Shown here in pieces: positions 38,135 through 49,400 of a stretch of 64,000 nt of DNA. A program made the position numbers and the translations under genes. Position 1 is the first letter of the stretch; each line of letters begins with the position of its first letter. The DNA is from Flavobacterium praedii. Its GTDB lineage: Bacteria; Bacteroidota; Bacteroidia; Flavobacteriales; Flavobacteriaceae. The notes beneath the pieces were generated by a model. The model was not told where the DNA came from. It saw only the letters and a program-made list of their open reading frames with translations, and did no database searches. The stretch is taken from the NCBI RefSeq assembly GCF_026810365.1, contig NZ_CP113948.1, forward strand, positions 2,009,001-2,073,000. The letters run 5' to 3'.

Positions 38135-38218
38135 TAGCCCTGATTGAAGTGAAAATCCTTTTTTATCGTTTTTTTCTAACGATAAAAAAGATTGAAATGG
38201 AAAGCAGGATAAAGCTCC
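38135..38218 (+). ncRNA. Structured repeat element, copy B (upstream of cysS)
   Basis: Begins TAGCCCTGATTGAAGTGAAA and ends GGAAAGCAGGATAAAGCTCC, matching copies A and C at both ends. In the middle is a perfect 13-bp stem, CTTTTTTATCGTT (38158-38170) with AACGATAAAAAAG (38178-38190). It ends 15 bases before cysS, so it would form the 5' leader if transcribed with it. Confidence 0.65.
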
Positions 38219-38233
38219 AAAAAAATAAATTTT

Positions 38234-39712
38234 ATGTCCTTATATAAAAGTCAAACCTTAAAAATATACAATTCTCTTTCGGGAGAAAAAGAAACATTTA
38301 CACCAATCAATGAAGGAAATGTGGGGATGTATGTTTGTGGACCAACTGTTTACAGCAATGTACATCTTGGAAATGTTAGAACTTTTATGTCATTTGATGT
38401 AATTTTCAGATACTTATTGCATTTGGATTACAAAGTGCGTTACGTTCGTAATATTACAGATGTGGGGCATATTGTGGATGATGTAGATGAAGGGGAAGAT
38501 AAAATTGCCAAAAAAGCACGTCTAGAGCAACTGGAACCTATGGAAGTAGTGCAACGCTACACCGTAGATTTTCATGATATTTTGAATGCTTTTAACTTTT
38601 TGCCGCCGAGTATTGAACCCACAGCAACGGGACATATTATTGAGCAAATTGAAATCATCAAAACCATTATTGATAAAGGAATTGGTTATGAAGCTAATGG
38701 ATCGGTTTATTTTGATGTAGTCAAGTTTAATGAAACCAATCATTATGGTGTATTAAGTGGCCGTAATATAGAAGATATGCTTTCTAACTCACGCGATCTT
38801 GACGGACAAACAGACAAAAGAAATCCACAAGATTTCGCACTTTGGAAAAAAGCCGAACCGCAACATATTATGCGTTGGCCTTCGCCATGGAGCGATGGAT
38901 TTCCCGGTTGGCATTTGGAATGTACCGCTATGAGTACCAAATATTTAGGAAATCATTTTGATATTCACGGAGGTGGAATGGATTTGAAATTTCCACATCA
39001 TGAATGTGAAATTGCACAAAATGAAGCTTGTACTGGACATACTCCCGTAAATTATTGGATGCATGCCAATATGTTGACTTTGAATGGCAAAAAAATGGCA
39101 AAATCGACTGGAAACAATATCTTGCCAGGTGAAATTTTGACTGGAGACAATGCTTTTTTAAGCAAAGCTTTTTCAGCATCAGTAGCTCGCTTTTTTATGT
39201 TGCAAGCACATTACAGAAGTATACTTGATTTCTCTGACGAAGCAATTGTGGCAGCCGAAAAAGGTTATAAAAGATTGATGGAAGCAATGGATTCGATAAA
39301 AGGGCTTTCTACAAGCACAACTAGTTCGTTAGACATTGCTAGTTGGAAACAATTGTGTTATGATGCCATGAATGATGATTTCAATACGCCAATTCTAATT
39401 GCGCAATTGTTTGAAGGAGTGCGTTTTGTTAATTTATTAAAAGACGAAAAAGAAACCTTAAATGCAACCGATTTAAAATTACTCACAACAACGATGGAAG
39501 CTTTCGTTTTTGATGTATTGGGATTGGAAAAAGAAAAAACCAATGGCAACACTGATAAACTAGAAGGTGTGGTAAATATGCTAATTGGTATGCGCAAGCA
39601 AGCCAGAGACAATAAAGATTTTGCATTGTCTGATCAAATTCGGGATCAATTAATAGCTTTAGGCATTCAATTGAAAGACGGAAAAGAAGGAACAACATTT
39701 AGTGTTCAGTAG
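38234..39712 (+). CDS. cysS: Cysteinyl-tRNA synthetase
   Basis: A 492-residue class I synthetase. [21 protein letters not shown] carries the zinc Cys and the HIGH-type motif (HLGN). [14 protein letters not shown] with [15 protein letters not shown] gives the remaining zinc ligands (Cys, His and Cys). The KMSKS loop reads [10 protein letters not shown], a mild variant. Length and order are standard for CysRS. The C-terminal part ([25 protein letters not shown]) is the anticodon stem region. It appears to begin a unit with yidD and lgt; a palindrome lies between it and yidD. Confidence 0.96.
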   Translation: MSLYKSQTLKIYNSLSGEKETFTPINEGNVGMYVCGPTVYSNVHLGNVRTFMSFDVIFRYLLHLDYKVRYVRNITDVGHIVDDVDEGEDKIAKKARLEQLEPMEVVQRYTVDFHDILNAFNFLPPSIEPTATGHIIEQIEIIKTIIDKGIGYEANGSVYFDVVKFNETNHYGVLSGRNIEDMLSNSRDLDGQTDKRNPQDFALWKKAEPQHIMRWPSPWSDGFPGWHLECTAMSTKYLGNHFDIHGGGMDLKFPHHECEIAQNEACTGHTPVNYWMHANMLTLNGKKMAKSTGNNILPGEILTGDNAFLSKAFSASVARFFMLQAHYRSILDFSDEAIVAAEKGYKRLMEAMDSIKGLSTSTTSSLDIASWKQLCYDAMNDDFNTPILIAQLFEGVRFVNLLKDEKETLNATDLKLLTTTMEAFVFDVLGLEKEKTNGNTDKLEGVVNMLIGMRKQARDNKDFALSDQIRDQLIALGIQLKDGKEGTTFSVQ

Positions 39713-39713
39713 T

Positions 39714-39749
39714 CAGTTTTTTAGTATTCAGACTGAACACTAAAAACTG
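39714..39749 (+). repeat. Imperfect hairpin between cysS and yidD
   Basis: CAGTTTTTTAGTATTCAG (39714-39731) pairs imperfectly with CTGAACACTAAAAACTG (39733-39749). It overlaps the end of the cysS unit and has no T run after it, so it is more likely a dispersed GTTCAG-type palindrome than a terminator. Confidence 0.5.
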
Positions 39750-39770
39750 AACACTGATCATTTATAAAAT

Positions 39771-40019
39771 ATGTTAAATAAAATCCTCATCTATCCATTT
39801 GTATTACTCGTTAGGTTTTATCAGGGAGCTATTTCCCCTTTTACTCCAGCAGCTTGCCGATTTGAACCTACTTGTTCGAGTTATATGATTCAAGCATTGC
39901 AAATTCATGGATTGTTTTACGGAGGTTATTTAGGCATAAAAAGGATTTTGAGTTGTCATCCCTGGGGTAGAAAAGGGTATGATCCTGTTCCTAAAAAAAA
40001 ATGCGATCACAATCATTAA
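39771..40019 (+). CDS. yidD: Membrane protein insertion efficiency factor
   Basis: An 82-residue small protein of the YidD family, which associates with the inner membrane and assists YidC-mediated insertion. The core pattern is fully present: [28 protein letters not shown], then [18 protein letters not shown]. An N-terminal amphipathic helix ([18 protein letters not shown]) should hold it to the membrane. It lies between cysS and lgt (75 bases to lgt), which fits a membrane-biogenesis context. Length is standard. Confidence 0.95.
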   Translation: MLNKILIYPFVLLVRFYQGAISPFTPAACRFEPTCSSYMIQALQIHGLFYGGYLGIKRILSCHPWGRKGYDPVPKKKCDHNH

Positions 40020-40094
40020 AAAGTGAATTCTTACCTTTTAGTTAACACAATTACTCAAATCAAAATAGTATTTTCACAAAAAATAAAAAAATAA

Positions 40095-41024
40095 ATGACA
40101 CACGCTTTAAACATTGTTTGGAATCCTTCTGAAGGAATTGATTTAGGTTTTTTCATTATTCGCTTTTACAGTTTGATGTTCGTAATTGCTTTTGGATTGG
40201 GTTGGTACATTATGAAACATATTTTTGAAAGAGAAAATGTTGCAATAGACAAACTAGACTCTTTGTTTGTTTGGACAGTACTAGCCACCTTAATTGGAGC
40301 TCGTTTGGGACATGTTTTCTTTTACGATTGGGAATATTACCGCAACAATCTGGCAGAAATCATTTTACCTTTTCGATTCAGTCCTGAATTTAAGTTTACT
40401 GGTTATCAAGGACTAGCAAGTCATGGAGCCGCGATATCGATTATAGTTGCCATGTACTTTTTTAGCAAAAAAGTATTACATAAACCAATATTATGGATAC
40501 TAGACCGAGTAGTAATCCCAGTTGCTAGTGGAGCTATTTTTGTGAGATTAGGCAATTTTTTTAATTCTGAAATTGTGGGTAAAGAAACTACTTCTGCATT
40601 TGGTATTCGTTTTGTGAGAGATCAATTTACTCCAAACGAAGCTGTGAATGCAACACAATTAGCTACTCCAAAAGAAGCCTACAATGCTATAGCCACCAAT
40701 CCTCAATATGCTAATTTACTAGAACAAGTTCCTGCTAAACATCCAGCTCAATTGTACGAAGCTTTTTGCTACATATTTGTTTTTGCAATATTATTTTTCT
40801 TGTATTGGAAAACGGATGCTAGAAAAAAAGCAGGCTACTTATTTGGTTTATTTTTAGTACTATTATTCACAGTCCGTATCGTTGTTGAATCAGTAAAAGA
40901 AAGTCAAGGAGGATTTGAAAGCGATTTAGGAAACATATTATCAACCGGACAATGGTTGAGTATTCCTTTTATAATCGTGGGATTGTATTTTGCTATTACT
41001 GCAAAGAAAACAAGTGAAATATAA
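40095..41024 (+). CDS. lgt: Prolipoprotein diacylglyceryl transferase
   Basis: A 309-residue multi-spanning inner-membrane enzyme that transfers diacylglycerol from phosphatidylglycerol to the lipobox Cys of prolipoproteins. GYQGLASHGAAISIIVAMYF holds the conserved His of the Lgt signature, and VIPVASGAIFVRLGNFFNSEIVGKET is the R-x-G-N-F-x-N-x-E catalytic stretch. HPAQLYEAFCYIFVFA is the third conserved block. A short insert (FTPNEAVNATQLATPKEAYN) sits between them, as often seen in Bacteroidota. Follows yidD; transcription ends at 41047-41083. Confidence 0.96.
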   Translation: MTHALNIVWNPSEGIDLGFFIIRFYSLMFVIAFGLGWYIMKHIFERENVAIDKLDSLFVWTVLATLIGARLGHVFFYDWEYYRNNLAEIILPFRFSPEFKFTGYQGLASHGAAISIIVAMYFFSKKVLHKPILWILDRVVIPVASGAIFVRLGNFFNSEIVGKETTSAFGIRFVRDQFTPNEAVNATQLATPKEAYNAIATNPQYANLLEQVPAKHPAQLYEAFCYIFVFAILFFLYWKTDARKKAGYLFGLFLVLLFTVRIVVESVKESQGGFESDLGNILSTGQWLSIPFIIVGLYFAITAKKTSEI

Positions 41025-41046
41025 ACTAAACATTCATAATACAAAA

Positions 41047-41083
41047 AAAATAGCCACTGAAAATTATCAGTGGCTATTTTTTT
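41047..41083. terminator. Bidirectional terminator after lgt
   Basis: AAAATAGCCACTGA (41047-41060) pairs perfectly with TCAGTGGCTATTTT (41067-41080), with T runs on both strands; it serves lgt and the convergent monooxygenase-like gene. Confidence 0.9.
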
Positions 41084-41372
41084 AACCTATCCTTGAAGTC
41101 TTATATATCATTGGCTTTTTTTCTAAGAAAAGATCAGTCTTTTGAATAAATTCCAGCAAATAAGGTTGCCTATTATGCAGATCCAGTCCTTCTTTATTTT
41201 TCCAAACCTCGTGAAAAATAAAAATATTTGGGTCATCACTATTTTGATGTAAATCATACTGTAGACATGCAGTTTCTTTTCTAGATTGGCCAACTAAGTT
41301 TACCAAAATCAACTCCAATTCTGCTCGATATTCTGATTTACTTTGAATAATTACTGTCAAATTTATTTTCAT
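41082..41372 (-). CDS. ABM-domain (quinol-type) monooxygenase family protein
   Basis: A 96-residue ferredoxin-like dimeric protein of the antibiotic-biosynthesis monooxygenase (ABM/YgiN) superfamily. INLTVIIQSKSEYRAELELILVNLVGQSRKETACLQYDLHQ and FIFHEVWKNKEGLDLHNRQPYLLEF show the fold pattern, with the His in the conserved second half. YgiN of E. coli oxidises menadiol; mdaB of E. coli is its natural neighbour. Here too it follows an mdaB-like gene with only a 2-base gap, so a linked quinone redox role is inferred. Confidence 0.88.
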   Translation of the reverse strand: MKINLTVIIQSKSEYRAELELILVNLVGQSRKETACLQYDLHQNSDDPNIFIFHEVWKNKEGLDLHNRQPYLLEFIQKTDLFLEKKPMIYKTSRIG

Positions 41373-41374
41373 AA

Positions 41375-41968
41375 TTAACTTAAAAATAATTGAGTTAAAT
41401 GATTTTCATACAATTTCAAATCATTGACAACATCGGCATTTTTTTCTATGTCATGAAAATGCATACTTTTTAATGGAGTCATTCCGGTAAAAGCATTCAT
41501 ACGATGAAATCCAAATAAAGGACCATTGTCAACATTGGTTTCACCAAAGAACTCGCCAGGCAATGTAAATGCTTCTTTGGGAGCATTCCATGAAGTTGTA
41601 ACCATATATTTTGTTCCGTGCAACATTCCTCCAGTCCCATAATTAATTGCTGGGTTCTTAGAGGAACGCCCATCACTTTTGTAAATACCTTTGTCATGAC
41701 CTTCGGTAAATACGACATCTATGTATTTTTTAAAACCGTGAGGCAATTGAAACCACCAAATTGGAGTATGATAAATTACCACATCAGCCCAAACAAATTT
41801 TTCAACTTCTAGCGCTGGATCATATTCATCATTAATATCTGTACTTTTTACTTCAAACCCATCTTTGCTTTTAAAAAACTCAACAGTAGCATTTGTTATA
41901 GTTTGATTGAATCTTCCTCCAGAATGACCAAATTTTTGACCTCCGTTTATTATAAATATCTTTTTCAT
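41375..41968 (-). CDS. mdaB: MdaB-like NAD(P)H quinone reductase
   Basis: A flavodoxin-fold oxidoreductase of 197 residues from MKKIFIINGGQKFGHSGGRF. The open frame extends to 42037, but the first 23 residues there are a low-complexity hydrophobic run, and the conserved fold begins at this Met. Key motifs: INGGQKFGHSGG (FMN phosphate), HTPIWWFQLPHGFKKYIDVVF (flavin contact) and GTGGMLHGTKYMVTTSWNAP. MdaB reduces quinones with two electrons and protects against oxidative stress. It pairs with the ABM gene and is divergent from a LysR regulator 103 bases away, which probably controls it. Confidence 0.9.
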   Translation of the reverse strand: MKKIFIINGGQKFGHSGGRFNQTITNATVEFFKSKDGFEVKSTDINDEYDPALEVEKFVWADVVIYHTPIWWFQLPHGFKKYIDVVFTEGHDKGIYKSDGRSSKNPAINYGTGGMLHGTKYMVTTSWNAPKEAFTLPGEFFGETNVDNGPLFGFHRMNAFTGMTPLKSMHFHDIEKNADVVNDLKLYENHLTQLFLS

Positions 41969-42070
41969 TTCTATTAGTTTAATTTGATGAGGCAAAATTA
42001 CAACAGAAATCATTATTATTAAAATAACATAATTCATACCTTTATATCATAATTATAATACTTATATACA

Positions 42071-42964
42071 ATGGTAAATTTAGAATGGTACCGGACTTTT
42101 AAATACATATACAAAACTGGAACCTTAACGGGTGCGGCAGAAGCATTATTTATCTCTCAACCAGGTGTTAGTTTACATTTAAGCTCTTTAGAAAGCTATG
42201 TCGGATATAAATTATTTGACAGAACCAGCCGAAAAATGATTCCAACAGAAAAGGGAAAAGTGTTGTATAATTTCATTACAGAAGCCCTCAGCAAACTAGA
42301 AGAAGCTGAAAAAAATTTCCAACGCAGCACAGAGAAAGATACACCAACAATTAGTATCGGAATGTGTTTTGAAACTTTTCAAATTACTTTAGAACCTTTT
42401 TTATCAACGTTTCCTTTTAATGTAATTATTCAATTCGGAGAATATCCAGAAATGATTGAAAACCTAGACAAAGGAATTTTAGATTTAATTATAACCCCTC
42501 AAATGATCATTAAAAATTCAATCGATTATCAAGCTTTTTCTTCAGAAACAATAGTTCTTATTGGAGGAAATGAAATAGATTCTGAAATATTTTATAATTT
42601 AGAAAAGCAAAATAACTTTGCAGCAATGGAACTTTGGCTAAAAGAGCAAAAATGGTATGGAACAACTGGAGACATGGAGCATTTGAGACGCTTTTGGCAG
42701 CTAAATTTCAACAAATATGCTGATTTCAGACCGAATTACATTGTTCCAAATTTAAACTCTATAGTGCGCTGTTTAAGCAACAGCAAAGGATTAGCAGTCT
42801 TACCAGACTTTTTGTGTAAAAATGAATTAGAAAGTGGAAAAATAAAACTTTTATGGAAGGGTAAAACTCCATTAAAGAATACCCTTTATTTTGCAAATAA
42901 AAAGAAAACTATCTATACCAATCAAATACAGTTAATAAAAGACACCTTTATAAAAATAATGTAA
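42071..42964 (+). CDS. LysR-family transcriptional regulator
   Basis: A 297-residue regulator with an N-terminal winged HTH (YKTGTLTGAAEALFISQPGVSLHLSSLESYVGYKLFDRTSRKM) and a C-terminal substrate-binding domain of two lobes. Divergently arranged with mdaB-ABM across a 103-base gap, the classic LysR layout, so it likely regulates that pair and senses a quinone or related oxidant; the inducer is not predictable. The gap is AT-rich; no perfect T-N11-A site was pinned down. Standard family length. Confidence 0.93.
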   Translation: MVNLEWYRTFKYIYKTGTLTGAAEALFISQPGVSLHLSSLESYVGYKLFDRTSRKMIPTEKGKVLYNFITEALSKLEEAEKNFQRSTEKDTPTISIGMCFETFQITLEPFLSTFPFNVIIQFGEYPEMIENLDKGILDLIITPQMIIKNSIDYQAFSSETIVLIGGNEIDSEIFYNLEKQNNFAAMELWLKEQKWYGTTGDMEHLRRFWQLNFNKYADFRPNYIVPNLNSIVRCLSNSKGLAVLPDFLCKNELESGKIKLLWKGKTPLKNTLYFANKKKTIYTNQIQLIKDTFIKIM

Positions 42965-43044
42965 TTTTCAACTTTTCAAATTAATCCAATTTGGTATAAA
43001 AAATGCAAATACTAAAATAAACTCTTCCAGTTATTATATATAAA

Positions 43045-43078
43045 AAAAAGATCCAACTTTCGTTGAATCTTTTTTTTT
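43045..43078. terminator. Bidirectional terminator between LysR gene and secDF
   Basis: AAAAAGATCCAAC (43045-43057) pairs, with one mismatch, with GTTGAATCTTTTT (43062-43074). T runs follow on both strands. It serves the LysR gene and convergent secDF. Confidence 0.75.
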
Positions 43079-43094
43079 GACCTATTGCCAATTA

Positions 43095-46064
43095 CTAGCT
43101 TTCTTGATGTTTTATTTCAACATTTTTCTTTTCTTCTCTAGAAATGGTATCCACCAATACTGGAGTAGCAATAAACAATGAAGAGTAAGTACCAATGATA
43201 ATACCAATAAGCATAGCAAAGATAAATCCTCTAATAGATTCTCCACCAAATACAAACATTATTAATAATACCATAATCATAGTCAAAGAGGTATTAATCG
43301 TTCTAGACATGGTAGAGTTAATAGATTTATTAACAATTTCAGAGAATGAACCTTTAGTTTTACCATCCAAGAATTCACGTACTCTATCATATACAATTAC
43401 AGTATCATTCATAGAATAACCAATAACAGTTAAGATAGCCGCAATAAAGTGCTGATCAATCTCCATACCGAAAGGCATATATTTCCAAAGCAAAGAGTAA
43501 ACTCCTAATACGAAGATAACGTCATGCGCAACCGCTGCGATTGCACCTAAACTATATTGCCATTTTCTAAAACTAATTACTAAATATAAACCAACAATAA
43601 GCATAGCACCTAAAACAGCCCAGTATGCATTTGTTTTAATATCTTCAGCCACAGTTGGACCAACTTTTGAAGCCTGTACAATACCTAGTTTTTTACCATC
43701 GTAAGCATTTACAAACTTATCATAAGTCATATCAGAACCATAATGTTTTTTCAAGCTTTGAAACAGCATTTTGTTAACTTCTTCATCTGCAGCTCCACCA
43801 GTTTCTTGTATTTTATATTTTGTAGTGATTTTCAATTGATTGTCTTCACCAAAAATTTTAACCTCAGCACTTCCAAAAACAGCAGTTAATTCTTCTTTAA
43901 TCTCTTCAGGTTTCATTGATTTGTCAAAACGAACTTGAAAAGTTCTACCTCCCACAAAATCAACACCTTGATCAAATCCATGTGTTGCAATCGATGCGAT
44001 ACTTACAATTGTAACTACAATAGAAAAAAGATACGTCCATTTTTTAATTCCTAAGAAATCAAAATGGAAATTAGTAAAGAAATTTTTAGAAAATTTAGTT
44101 ACAAAAGATAAATCATTTTTACCAGCGATATTTTTGTCAATAAAAATTCTAGCAATAAAGATAGAAGTAAATAAAGAGGTAATAATACCAATTAACAAAG
44201 TAGTTGCAAAACCTTTGATTGGTCCAGATCCGAAAATAAATAATACAGCCCCCGTTAAAATGTGAGTTACATTCGCATCAACAATGGAACGCATTGCTCC
44301 AGTCCAGCTGTAAGAAGCTTTTACTGCTTCATCCAAAGTTTTACCTGCTCTTAATTCTTCCTTTGCTCTTTCATAAATAATGATATTGGCATCAACCGCA
44401 GTACCCATCGTTAAAACGATACCTGCAATACCAGGCAAAGTAAGTACAGCACCTAAGCTTGCCAAAATACCAAACATAAACAATAAGTTGACTGCTAAAG
44501 CAATATTGGCATACCAACCCGCTTTACCATAATAGATCATCATCCAAAGTGCAACTAAAAGCAATCCAATAACAGCCGAATTTGTACCATGATCAATTGC
44601 TTCTTGACCAAGGGATGGTCCTACCACTTCTGATTGGATTATTTCTGCAGCAGCTGGCAATTTACCTGCTCTTAAAACGTTAGCTAAATCTTTAGTTTCA
44701 GTAACATCAAAAGAACCAGAAATTTCAGATCTACCTCCAGCAATTGGTCCACTTGAAACTCCAGGAGCAGAATATACAATATCATCAAGAACGATAGCAA
44801 TATTACTTTTTTGAGTATAAGCTCTACCTGTTAATTCTTCCCATTCTTTTGCACCAATGTTATTCATTTGCATAGAAACAGCTGGCTTACCCAATTGATC
44901 AAATGTATCACTAGCATCTGTTACAACACCACCACCCATTGAAGCAACATTATCTCTATTTCCTTTTAAAGCATACAATTCTACAACTTCAACTTCTTTT
45001 TGTTTTGCATCTTTAATAGTAGTTGGTTTTCCCCATACAAATTTTACATAACGTTGATCACCTGCTAATAAAATTCTGATGTCTGCCCTTTTAAAATAAG
45101 AATTAATTACAGCAGTATCTTTTGGAGAGAAAAGACCTAAAACTGGTCCACCACCTTGAGCAACAATTTTGTCAATAATAGGATTATTTCCTTTTTTAGT
45201 TGCTGTAGAATCTTTTCCGTCAGTTAACAAAGCACTTAATGAATCCTTTGCTACAGTTTTAGTTTCAACTTTAGCTATTTCAGTTTTTTTCAAAGCCTCA
45301 TTAGCAGACATGATGAAATTCCCAATTTCTTCAACTTTATAAGTTTCCCAAAATTCTAATTGAGCAGTACTTTGCAATAATTTTTTGATTCTATCGATAT
45401 CTTTTGCACCTGGAAGTTCTACAAGAATTTGTCCAGACTCTCCTAATTTTTGTATATTAGGTTGAGTTACACCAAATTTATCGATACGTTTTCTCAATAC
45501 ACCAAAAGCACTTTCAACTGATTCGTCAACTTTTCTTTTGATTACTTTTTGAACTTGAGCATCTGTCATTTGAAAAGTAACACCACCTTCACCTTGCAAA
45601 CTTCTGTTAGCAAAAATATCAGGAGACGCCAATTTCACTGTTCCATTTGAATTTGCTTCAAATGCTTCGAAGAAAGCATCAAGATAGGCTTGATTTCCTT
45701 TTTTATTTGCAGTGGCATCAGCCAAAGATTTATTAAAAACTGGATTTTTCGAATTATTTGATAACCCTTTCAAAATGTCTTTTACAGAGATTTGAAGAGT
45801 CACATTGATTCCTCCTTCTAAGTCAAGACCTTTGTTAATTTGTTTATCTTTTACTTCATTGAATGTAAAATCAGTAAACCCTAAGCTAAACACTTTTTCT
45901 TTACCAATTGAATCTAAATATTTTACTTCTTTTTCTGGATTGTTACCAGCGAAAGTTTTTGCATCATTTTTCACTTTGCTAGAAACAAAAGTGAATGAAA
46001 GTTGGTAAATACTTACCAATGCAAATAGAATTGCGAAAAATTTAATAAGTCCTTTATTCTGCAT
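43095..46064 (-). CDS. secDF: Fused SecD-SecF protein translocase subunit
   Basis: A 989-residue inner-membrane protein uniting SecD and SecF, which pulls preproteins across using the proton gradient. The N-terminal SecD half has a first TM segment, the periplasmic P1 domain (KGLDLEGGINVTLQISVKDIL, VKRKVDESVESAFGVLRKRIDKFGV) and the GIVLTMGTAVDANIIIYERAKEEL motif. The SecF half begins near residue 650 (WTYLFSIVVTIVSIA, FDQGVDFVGGRTFQVRFDKS) and has the matching GYSMNDTVIVYDRVREFL. Twelve membrane segments are expected. Fusion is normal for Bacteroidota. The SecD periplasmic region is long (to about 480). Confidence 0.96.
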   Translation of the reverse strand: MQNKGLIKFFAILFALVSIYQLSFTFVSSKVKNDAKTFAGNNPEKEVKYLDSIGKEKVFSLGFTDFTFNEVKDKQINKGLDLEGGINVTLQISVKDILKGLSNNSKNPVFNKSLADATANKKGNQAYLDAFFEAFEANSNGTVKLASPDIFANRSLQGEGGVTFQMTDAQVQKVIKRKVDESVESAFGVLRKRIDKFGVTQPNIQKLGESGQILVELPGAKDIDRIKKLLQSTAQLEFWETYKVEEIGNFIMSANEALKKTEIAKVETKTVAKDSLSALLTDGKDSTATKKGNNPIIDKIVAQGGGPVLGLFSPKDTAVINSYFKRADIRILLAGDQRYVKFVWGKPTTIKDAKQKEVEVVELYALKGNRDNVASMGGGVVTDASDTFDQLGKPAVSMQMNNIGAKEWEELTGRAYTQKSNIAIVLDDIVYSAPGVSSGPIAGGRSEISGSFDVTETKDLANVLRAGKLPAAAEIIQSEVVGPSLGQEAIDHGTNSAVIGLLLVALWMMIYYGKAGWYANIALAVNLLFMFGILASLGAVLTLPGIAGIVLTMGTAVDANIIIYERAKEELRAGKTLDEAVKASYSWTGAMRSIVDANVTHILTGAVLFIFGSGPIKGFATTLLIGIITSLFTSIFIARIFIDKNIAGKNDLSFVTKFSKNFFTNFHFDFLGIKKWTYLFSIVVTIVSIASIATHGFDQGVDFVGGRTFQVRFDKSMKPEEIKEELTAVFGSAEVKIFGEDNQLKITTKYKIQETGGAADEEVNKMLFQSLKKHYGSDMTYDKFVNAYDGKKLGIVQASKVGPTVAEDIKTNAYWAVLGAMLIVGLYLVISFRKWQYSLGAIAAVAHDVIFVLGVYSLLWKYMPFGMEIDQHFIAAILTVIGYSMNDTVIVYDRVREFLDGKTKGSFSEIVNKSINSTMSRTINTSLTMIMVLLIMFVFGGESIRGFIFAMLIGIIIGTYSSLFIATPVLVDTISREEKKNVEIKHQES

Positions 46065-46246
46065 TATTACTAAAAATTAATTATTTTTATTTATTTATTT
46101 TTGTTTTAAACCCTATAAAATAAGCCATTACATCATTTTTGAAAAACAAAAAAGAACTGCACGATCTATATCATTTTTTTTAAACCGAGCAAATATATAA
46201 TTAACGGAAAGATTAACCAATTTATTTATTAATTAAAATCAAAAAA

Positions 46247-46276
46247 AAGACTGCAGAAATTGCAGTCTTCTTTCTT
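46247..46276 (-). terminator. Terminator of mdh
   Basis: AAGACTGCA (46247-46255) pairs with TGCAGTCTT (46261-46269); the minus strand continues into a T run toward secDF. Confidence 0.85.
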
Positions 46277-46289
46277 TATACGCAAATTA

Positions 46290-47225
46290 TTATGCTAAAA
46301 CAGTTTTCAAATCAGCATTCATGCTTTTTACAGCCTCTGCACTTTTTGCAAAAGCAGCTTTTTCAGCATCATTTAATTTAATATCAACTATTTGTTCTAC
46401 TCCGTTTTTACCAATGATACAAGGCACTCCAATACAAATATCGTTTTGACCGTATTCACCGTCTAACATAACGGAACAAGCAATCATTTTCTTTTGATCA
46501 TTCAAAATACTATCTACTAAATAAGCAACAGAAGCTCCTGGAGCATACCAAGCTGAAGTCCCCAATAAACCTGTTAAAGTTGCTCCTCCTACCATAGTGG
46601 CTGCTGCAACTTTTTCTAATTCTTCTTGAGATAAAAACTCAGAAACTGGGATACCATTATAAGCTGCCAATCTAGTTAAAGGGATCATGGTAGTATCTCC
46701 ATGCCCTCCAATAACCATCGCAGAGATATCATTTTGTGGTTTATTCAATGCTTTAGATAAATAATATCTAAAACGTGAGCTATCTAAAGCCCCACCCATA
46801 CCAATAATTCTATTTTTAGGCAATCCAGTTGATTTCAATGCCAAATAAGTCATTGTATCCATTGGATTTGAAACTACAACTACAATACAATTTGGTGAAT
46901 GTGCTAATACATTCTCAGCAACTGTTTTAACAATTCCAGCATTAATTCCTATTAATTCTTCTCTTGTCATTCCTGGTTTTCTAGGAATTCCTGAAGTGAT
47001 CACAACCACATCACTGTTTGCTGTTTTAGAATAATCATTTGTAACTCCAGATAAATTTGTATTAAACCCAGTATTTGTAGCACACTGCATAATATCCATT
47101 GCTTTACCTTCGGCAAAACCTTCTTTAATATCTAATAATACTACTTCACTTGCAATTCCTCTATAAGAAATTGAATCTGCACAGGATGCTCCCACATTTC
47201 CTGCTCCAACAATGGTAACTTTCAT
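46290..47225 (-). CDS. mdh: Malate dehydrogenase
   Basis: A 311-residue NAD-dependent enzyme of the citric acid cycle, LDH-like type. MKVTIVGAGNVGASCADSI is the NAD-binding loop with the following Asp (VVLLDIKEG). ITSGIPRKPGMTREELIGINAGIV carries the catalytic-loop Arg residues, VVSNPMDTMTYLALKSTGLP is the conserved middle block, and VIGGHGDTTMIPLTR the catalytic His. GMGGALDSSRFRYYLSKAL confirms MDH rather than LDH. Length standard. Single gene. Confidence 0.96.
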   Translation of the reverse strand: MKVTIVGAGNVGASCADSISYRGIASEVVLLDIKEGFAEGKAMDIMQCATNTGFNTNLSGVTNDYSKTANSDVVVITSGIPRKPGMTREELIGINAGIVKTVAENVLAHSPNCIVVVVSNPMDTMTYLALKSTGLPKNRIIGMGGALDSSRFRYYLSKALNKPQNDISAMVIGGHGDTTMIPLTRLAAYNGIPVSEFLSQEELEKVAAATMVGGATLTGLLGTSAWYAPGASVAYLVDSILNDQKKMIACSVMLDGEYGQNDICIGVPCIIGKNGVEQIVDIKLNDAEKAAFAKSAEAVKSMNADLKTVLA

Positions 47226-47283
47226 TTTTATTTGTTTTTATTAATTTCAAATTAAAAAAGAAAAATACAGTTCCTTTAATAAA

Positions 47284-49290
<2,007 letters not shown>

Positions 49291-49353
49291 TTAACCTCTT
49301 AATTCTCGTTTTAAGCTCTTAAGTTATTAACATTTATGGTTTATATCCAACAA

Positions 49354-49383
49354 AAAAACGCCTTCAAAATAGAAGACGTTTTT
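49354..49383 (-). terminator. Terminator of the gatCAB-aspS operon
   Basis: AAAAACGCCTTC (49354-49365) pairs with GAAGACGTTTTT (49372-49383), one mismatch; the minus strand continues in Ts, 18 bases past the gatB-aspS stop. Confidence 0.85.
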
Positions 49384-49400
49384 ATCATTATTTATTAAAA

